From JAIUZI01 sp041594355 (GTDB lineage: Bacteria > Pseudomonadota > Alphaproteobacteria > Rhodobacterales > Rhodobacteraceae), in assembly GCA_041594355.1 (NCBI GenBank), contig JBFHMM010000216.1:1-6704 (forward strand): a DNA stretch of 6,704 nt, given 5' to 3'. The notes beneath the pieces were generated by a model. It did no database searches. It was not told the origin of the DNA and saw nothing but the letters and a program-made list of their open reading frames with translations. Below, in pieces: positions 1-3,723 of this stretch. Every line of letters starts with the position of its first letter. Positions within the stretch are counted from its first letter, which is position 1. The position numbers were made by a program, and so were the translations under genes.

Positions 1-258
1 CAGCGGCGCCACATCCTTGCGGAACCACAGCTGGTTCAGCAATCGCCGCAGGATGTCGTTCTTGTTGGCGATATAGTCATAAATGCTGGCCTGGTTGACG
101 CCAGAGCGGGCGCAGATGTCGCGGATCGTCGTCGAGGCAAAACCTTTTTCCAGGAACAGTTCCAGCGCTGCATCGCAAATCTGCTCGCGCCGGGCCTGGA
201 TCAGCGTTTCGTTCTGTACGCCGGTGATCTCGGCCTCGGCCAGCAGCCCCGCGCCCAC
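1..258 (-). CDS. TetR/AcrR-family transcriptional regulator (N-terminal part; runs off the left edge)
   Basis: This is the amino-terminal 86 codons of a TetR-family repressor; the ligand-binding C-terminal domain lies beyond base 1. The helix-turn-helix domain is clear at residues 20-70: QICDAALELFLEKGF, then TTIRDICARSGVNQASIYDYIANK, the usual TetR signature of helix 1, the helix 2-3 reading head and the Y-x-Y-x-x-x-K segment. No ATG is in frame. I chose GTG at 258-256 because a perfect AGGAGG lies at 275-270, 11 bases upstream. A second GTG at 288-286 would add ten residues but has only a weak ribosome site, and the open frame extends further without a convincing start. It follows a 3-hydroxyacyl-CoA dehydrogenase and a hydratase on the same strand, so a role in sensing an acyl-CoA or related metabolite and repressing that operon is likely, but is inferred from position only. 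The family call is firm; the start is less so. Confidence 0.9.
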   Translation of the reverse strand, partial: MGAGLLAEAEITGVQNETLIQARREQICDAALELFLEKGFASTTIRDICARSGVNQASIYDYIANKNDILRRLLNQLWFRKDVAPL

Positions 259-269
259 CTGCCCCTTTA

Positions 270-275
270 CCTCCT
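270..275 (-). promoter_or_regulatory. Shine-Dalgarno AGGAGG for the tetR gene
   Basis: A perfect AGGAGG (read on the minus strand) ends 11 bases before the GTG at 258. The spacing is slightly long, and a GGGG run lies closer, but this is the strongest ribosome-binding sequence near the 5' end of the gene. It favours GTG 258 over GTG 288. Confidence 0.5.
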
Positions 276-421
276 TGTCCTCCGACACTTCCGCACCCCG
301 TTCCAGTTCTGCAGTTCGGAAAAACCTATCCGCCCGCCCCGACCCGCACAAGCGCCTTGCGCCGAAACCAGACAGGCTTTCGCCCTCACCCATGCCCCGG
401 CCCGTTCCCGCCAGGCCGTTC

Positions 422-437
422 GGCATCTGACGATGCC
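422..437. repeat. Perfect 6-4-6 palindrome upstream of tetR
   Basis: GGCATC (422-427), a 4-base spacer TGAC, and GATGCC (432-437) form an exact inverted repeat about 165 bases upstream of the chosen tetR start. On the transcribed strand it is not followed by a T-run, so it is not a standard terminator. It could be an operator. About one or two such 6-4-6 palindromes are expected by chance in a window this long, so function is speculative. Confidence 0.3.
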
Positions 438-463
438 ACGCCCTGTTGGGCCCGGCGGCCCGC

Positions 464-494
464 GGTAAACCGCGCGCTGCGGTTGCGCTTTACC
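464..494. repeat. 31-base imperfect dyad between hydratase remnant and tetR
   Basis: The arms GGTAAA (464-469) and TTTACC (489-494) pair exactly. After one mismatched pair the next four positions, CGCG (471-474) and TGCG (484-487), also pair if one G-U is allowed, leaving a 9-base loop. A second, nested perfect palindrome CGCGGT-AA-ACCGCG lies at 461-474. The dyad has no following T-run on the minus strand. A transcription-factor site or an RNA hairpin (processing or attenuation) in the leader of tetR are both possible. Confidence 0.4.
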
Positions 495-587
495 CGCCAC
501 GTCCCCCTTACATCTCTTTTCAAACACTCCGGGGGTGAGGCCGTGAGGCCGAGAGGGCAGCGCCCCCTCGCCCGCCCGCGAACAGGT

Positions 588-1359
588 TCAGCGGTTCTTC
601 CACTCCGGTTTGCGTTTTTCCACGAAGGCATTGACGCCATTGTGGAAATCTTCTGTTTCGCGCAGGTCTATGAGTACCCGGCGGTTGTATTGCAGGCTCG
701 CCCTCAGGTTCTCCGGCTGCTCCATCTGGTTCAGCACCCGCTTCATCACCTTTACTGCCGAGGGCGGCACAGCGGCGATCTCCGCCGCTTTTGCCATCGC
801 CCGGTCCGTCAGCTGATCTTGCGTTATCACCTCGTTGACCACGCCCAGTTCCAGCGCCTCCTGCGTGGTGATGTGGCGGCCGGTCAGCATGATGTCCACC
901 GCCACCTTGCGCAGGACCTGCCGGCTCAGAAGCTACACGCCCGACGCGGCGGCGAAGACGCCCACCTTGACCTCGGGCAGCGCGAATTTCGCGGTACCGG
1001 CCGATGTGATGATGTCGCAGTTCAGCCCGGTCTCCAGAAGCCGCTGTCCATGGCAAAGCCATTGGCCGCCGCGATGATCGGCTTCTCCAGGTCGAACCGC
1101 GTCGACAGTCCGGCAAAGCCGGTTTCAGGCGGTTTGCCCTCGCCGTCCTGCGCAGTCTACTTCAGGTCGTTGCCGGCCGAGAACGCCTTGTGCCCGGCCC
1201 GGCCAGCACCGCCACCCACAGGTCGGGATCGGCGGCGAAATCATCCCGGATCGCCGACATCTCGTTGTGCGTCGGCACGTGGACCGCGTTATAGACCTCG
1301 GGCCGGTTCATGGTCACAACCAGCACATTGCCGGCCCGTTCGGTTTTGCAGAAGTCCAT
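588..1359 (-). pseudogene. Enoyl-CoA hydratase / crotonobetainyl-CoA hydratase-like (crotonase family), broken
   Basis: When the frame is mended this region encodes an almost complete crotonase-fold protein of about 256 residues, the normal family length. It would hydrate the double bond of an enoyl-CoA. It starts at ATG 1359, 11 bases after the stop of the upstream dehydrogenase, and ends at TGA 590-588. Recognisable parts in order: N-terminal strand with NVLVVTMNRPE; the first oxyanion-hole segment AFSAGNDL; AANGFAM; CDII..TAKFALPEVKVG; then MLTGRHITTQEALELGVVNEV; and the C-terminal FVEKRKPEWK. Four lesions interrupt it: a one-base loss near 1193-1203 that ends translation at codon 66 (TGA 1164-1162); TAG at 1159-1157 in the mended frame, where a Trp codon would be expected; a second frame change near 1034-1041; and TAG at 935-933. 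The second segment of the oxyanion hole also reads M-D-S-G instead of M-G-G-G. A full-length product cannot be made unless these are sequencing errors, which is unlikely because the flanking genes are clean. Confidence 0.88.
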
Positions 1360-1370
1360 GTCCAGCGCGC

Positions 1371-2678
1371 CTATGTTGCCGTTGCGGTGGTCTTCAGCCC
1401 GCCCAGGTCCAATGCGGTGAACTTGCCGCTCCCGGCGGCGAGTTTCTTCAGCGTTTCGGCGGCGGCAAACTCCGCATCCTCGGCGGCCAGCCGCTCCATT
1501 ACCGCCAGCACCGCAGGCGCGCCAACGATGTCGCCGAAATACATCGGCCCGCCCTTGTCGGGCGGGAAGCCATAGCCGTTCAACCAGACCACGTCGATGT
1601 CCGAGGCCCTCTGCGCCTTGTTCTCCTCGAGTATCTTCAGGCCCTCGTTGATCATCGGGAAAATACAGACCTCGACGATCTCGCGCGGGCTCATGTTGCC
1701 GGGCTTGGCGTCGGTAATGTCCTCGATCACCTTCGCCGTCACCTCCGACGGGGTGCAATTGCGGTTCTCATCATAATCGTAATAGCCCGCACCGGTCTTC
1801 TGGCCGCGCCGGTCCAATTCGCACAGCGCATCGCGGATAGGGTTTTGCGTCTTGGCCCCCTTGGACCAGCCGATGTCCAGACCCGCCAGATCCGACATCT
1901 GGAACGGCCCCATCTTGAAGCCAAAAGCATTCAGCGCCGCGTCGATGTCCCAGGGCATGATGCCCTGGTACAACAACTTGTTGGCCTGTTTCTGACGCGC
2001 AAACAGAATGCGGTTACCGACGAAACCGGGGCAGACGCCGACAAGCGTGGCGATCTTGTTGATCTTCCTGGCCAGGTCCATGCTGGTGGCGACCACATCG
2101 TCGGCGGTGTGGTCCGCGCGCACGATCTCCAGCAGTTTCATCACATTGGCGGGCGAAAAGAAATGCAGCCCGATCACGTCCTGCGGCCGGGTGGTGGCCG
2201 AGGCGATCTCGTCGATGTTCAGCGCCGAAGTATTGGTGGCCAGGATTGCGCCCTGTTTCACCGTGGCGTCAAGGTTGGCAAAGATCTGCTTCTTGATCTC
2301 CATGTGCTCGAACACCGCCTCGATCACCAGATCGCAGTCGGCCAGCTCGGCGAATTCCAGCGTGCCGGTGATCCGTTCCATCCGCGCCTCGACCTCCTCC
2401 TGCGGATACCGGCCCTTGTCGGCGCTGCGCTGGTAGTTTCCGCGCACCACCTTCAGCCCGCGCTCCAGCGCCTCGGCCTTGGTTTCCACGATGGTCACCG
2501 CGTAGCCGGCGGTAGCAAAGTTCATCGCGATGCCGCCGCCCATGGTGCCCGCTCCGATGATGCCGACCTTGGCGATCGGCCGCAGCGCCAGGTCCTCGGC
2601 CAGCCCCGGCACCTGCCAGGCAAGGCGCCCGGCCTCGGCGATATAGGCGGCGGTTTCTTCCCGTGATGGCTCTGTCAT
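1371..2678 (-). CDS. 3-hydroxyacyl-CoA dehydrogenase, NAD-dependent (FadB C-terminal-half type)
   Basis: A 435-aa cytoplasmic enzyme that oxidises (3S)-3-hydroxyacyl-CoA to 3-oxoacyl-CoA with NAD+, the third step of beta-oxidation. The Rossmann motif GAGTMG is at residues 42-47 after VGI. Catalytic His172 lies in LHFFSPANVMKLLEIV and its partner Glu184 follows 12 residues later, as in known family members; Ser151 (NTSAL) and Asn222 (PGFVGNRIL) are also in place. A first C-terminal dimer domain covers about 218-310 and a second about 333-400 (NEGLKIL, GYGFPPDKGGPMYFGDIVG). This architecture is the C-terminal half of FadB-type multifunctional enzymes without the hydratase half. ATG 2678 is preceded by an AGAGG-like ribosome site; the frame stays open upstream to 2855, but that part looks non-coding. 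It is the first gene of a minus-strand operon with the hydratase remnant 11 bases downstream. Substrate range cannot be read from sequence. The gene shows no damage. Confidence 0.95.
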   Translation of the reverse strand: MTEPSREETAAYIAEAGRLAWQVPGLAEDLALRPIAKVGIIGAGTMGGGIAMNFATAGYAVTIVETKAEALERGLKVVRGNYQRSADKGRYPQEEVEARMERITGTLEFAELADCDLVIEAVFEHMEIKKQIFANLDATVKQGAILATNTSALNIDEIASATTRPQDVIGLHFFSPANVMKLLEIVRADHTADDVVATSMDLARKINKIATLVGVCPGFVGNRILFARQKQANKLLYQGIMPWDIDAALNAFGFKMGPFQMSDLAGLDIGWSKGAKTQNPIRDALCELDRRGQKTGAGYYDYDENRNCTPSEVTAKVIEDITDAKPGNMSPREIVEVCIFPMINEGLKILEENKAQRASDIDVVWLNGYGFPPDKGGPMYFGDIVGAPAVLAVMERLAAEDAEFAAAETLKKLAAGSGKFTALDLGGLKTTATAT

Positions 2679-2798
2679 GTTCGCCTCTCGTCCTCTTGCA
2701 AAATACGGCTGGCCGCGTCTCCGGGGCGCATCGGCCAGGTCCAAACTCCTTTGATGCCACCGGTTCGGCGCAGGCTCCCAAACCCGCGCCCGCGCCTT

Positions 2799-2814
2799 CC
2801 TGACATCAGTCAGG
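2799..2814. promoter_or_regulatory. Palindrome CCTGAC-N4-GTCAGG, candidate repressor operator
   Basis: An exact inverted repeat (CCTGAC 2799-2804, spacer ATCA, GTCAGG 2809-2814) about 120 bases upstream of the dehydrogenase start. It falls immediately downstream of the candidate -10 element at 2824-2819, so bound protein would cover the start of transcription, a typical TetR-family repression geometry. Size and symmetry suit a TetR dimer, and a tetR gene is in the same cluster. The link is inference; chance palindromes of this size occur roughly once or twice per window. Confidence 0.4.
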
Positions 2815-2818
2815 CGGA

Positions 2819-2848
2819 AACCTAGTGGCCCCGACCGGACCAGGTAAA
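2819..2848 (-). promoter_or_regulatory. Candidate sigma-70-type promoter of the dehydrogenase operon
   Basis: On the minus strand TTTACC (2848-2843; four of six matches to TTGACA) is separated by 18 bases from TAGGTT (2824-2819; matches TATAAT at the key first, second and last positions). Transcription would start near 2812, inside the palindrome at 2799-2814, giving a leader of about 135 bases. The match is weak and alphaproteobacterial promoters are poorly conserved; position is the main support. Confidence 0.25.
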
Positions 2849-3039
2849 GGGCCACGACAGCCGCATCTCACCTCTGCCGCAAAATCCCTGCAATGGCGGT
2901 GGTATCGCCGTTTGACGGTTTCGTCCGGCGACCCGGCGGGCGCAAAACGAAACGTGAACGCTGCGAACCGATTGTTAAGAATATGCCCCTAACGTCTGCT
3001 CCAGCTTCTCATGGCCCTTCGCGTGAACAGGACGCCCTC

Positions 3040-3348
3040 ATGACCGATACCGACAACAGTACCAGACCGCAATCCGCCACGCTTCAGTTGCCGCAGCACC
3101 TGGACCTGACGGTGTGCGAAGACCTGTCCGCCCAGCTGATGTCCCTACGCCATACCGACGTCCAGATCTCCGCCGTCCATGTGGGCTTTGTCGGCGCTCT
3201 GCCCCTGCAGCTTCTGCTCTCCGCGCAGCGGCAATGGCGGGCCGACGGCGCGGCCTTTTCGGTCACCGACCCGTCGGATGCCTTTCGCGAGGGGACAGAG
3301 CTGCTGGGGTTTTCCGAGTTTCCATTCAAGGACGTTATCGCCGCATGA
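3040..3348 (+). CDS. STAS-domain-like protein at the head of the chemotaxis operon (CheS/CheX position)
   Basis: A 102-aa soluble protein with a STAS-type layout: an early strand (ATLQLPQHLDLT), a helix (EDLSAQLMSLR), a strand (ISAVHVGFVGA), a Leu-rich helix (LPLQLLLSAQRQWRADG), a strand (AAFSVTD) and a last helix ending in an ELLGF-type segment. In anti-anti-sigma STAS proteins the loop before the Leu-rich helix carries the phosphorylated Ser/Thr; here residues 46-60 contain neither, so it is unlikely to act by that switch. ATG 3040 has AGGA eight bases upstream. In-frame ATGs at 2893 and 2983 only add unstructured residues. The stop overlaps the cheY start as ATGA, so the two are translationally coupled. 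First place before cheY-cheA is where S. meliloti has cheS, whose product binds CheA and speeds loss of phosphate from CheY1. A similar role is inferred, not shown; I did not align the two proteins. Confidence 0.75.
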   Translation: MTDTDNSTRPQSATLQLPQHLDLTVCEDLSAQLMSLRHTDVQISAVHVGFVGALPLQLLLSAQRQWRADGAAFSVTDPSDAFREGTELLGFSEFPFKDVIAA

Positions 3349-3710
3349 CCAAGAAAATTCTCGCCGTCGATGATTCGCGCACCATGCGCGGCCTTCTGGA
3401 GCAGGCCCTGCGTTCGGCGGGCTTCGAGGTCGAACTCGCCGAAGACGGGGTCGACGGGCTCGACAAGCTGGGGCCCGCAAACCCCGATCTGGTGATCACC
3501 GATATCAACATGCCCCGGCTCGACGGGTTCGGGGTGATCGAAGAGATTCGCAAACTGGACCGCTACCGCGCCCTGCCTATCCTGGTCCTGACCACGGAAA
3601 GCGGCAGCGACCTGAAAGATCGCGCGCGCCGCGCCGGCGCGACCGGATGGGTCGTCAAACCCTTTGACGAGACAAAACTGGTGGCCGCGATCAGCCGTAT
3701 CGTGGCATAG
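3345..3710 (+). CDS. cheY: CheY single-domain chemotaxis response regulator (probably the CheY1-type paralogue)
   Basis: A 121-aa receiver domain with no output domain. It takes phosphate from CheA and either signals to the flagellar motor or serves as a phosphate sink. Catalytic residues are complete: acidic pair Asp9-Asp10 (AVDDSRTM), phospho-acceptor Asp53 (ITDINMPRLDG), Thr83 (LTTES) and Lys105 (VVKPF). The position of the E. coli Tyr106 switch residue is Trp102. ATG 3345 overlaps the STAS stop (ATGA), with AAGGA upstream in the end of that gene. The cheA start lies 13 bases after the stop. In S. meliloti the CheY just before cheA is CheY1, the sink, while the motor-binding CheY2 lies after cheB; by position this would be the sink form, but its sequence alone does not settle that. 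A second cheY further right, outside the window, would be expected. Confidence 0.96.
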   Translation: MTKKILAVDDSRTMRGLLEQALRSAGFEVELAEDGVDGLDKLGPANPDLVITDINMPRLDGFGVIEEIRKLDRYRALPILVLTTESGSDLKDRARRAGATGWVVKPFDETKLVAAISRIVA

Positions 3711-3723
3711 GAGCGAGATCAAC

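Larger units (their letters stand above)
259..587. other. Non-coding gap between the broken hydratase and tetR
   Basis: No reading frame here looks like a protein; the open frames on both strands are low-complexity by-products of high GC. Three structural elements are visible: a 31-base imperfect dyad at 464-494, a 16-base perfect palindrome at 422-437, and a tandem duplication of GTGAGGCC at 535-550. A direct repeat of CAGTTC with 8-base period (304-319) lies just upstream of tetR. No hairpin followed by a T-run is seen on the minus strand, so I cannot place a Rho-independent terminator after the hydratase. tetR may be read through from the operon or have its own promoter here. Confidence 0.6.
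2679..3039. other. Divergent intergenic region between the acyl-CoA operon and the chemotaxis operon
   Basis: About 360 bases with no convincing gene. Frames from both neighbours stay open into it (to 2855 on minus; from 2893 on plus), but the extra residues show no domain and lack good ribosome sites. Facing left there is a weak candidate promoter with a palindrome at its presumed start of transcription. Facing right there is a relatively AT-rich stretch around 2943-2993, the only clear drop in GC nearby, and the likeliest place for the chemotaxis promoter. Confidence 0.6.

Noticed and set aside
323..351. A sigma-70-like pair TTGTGC-N17-TAGGTT (minus strand) before tetR
   Set aside because: Only three of six matches in each hexamer in a very GC-rich stretch; too weak to call, although the TAGGTT hexamer is shared with the candidate promoter of the dehydrogenase.
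553..569. A GC-rich hairpin just after the hydratase stop as a Rho-independent terminator
   Set aside because: The stem is short (GGGC/GCCC with a bulged extension) and no T-run follows in the minus-strand direction.
357..2666. A 769-codon open frame on the plus strand across the acyl-CoA operon
   Set aside because: It lies opposite the dehydrogenase and hydratase, has a composition rich in Arg, His, Gly and Ala with no recognisable domain, and is explained by the high-GC codon bias of the genes on the other strand.
2975..2993. A possible CtrA box (TTAA and CTAA close together) before the chemotaxis operon
   Set aside because: Spacing between the half-sites is 10 bases rather than 7 and the second half is degenerate, so it does not fit TTAA-N7-TTAA.
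2893..3039. Upstream ATG starts (2893 and 2983) for the STAS-like gene
   Set aside because: The added residues are basic, low-complexity and unlike any STAS N-terminus; ATG 3040 has a better ribosome site (AGGA at 3028-3031).
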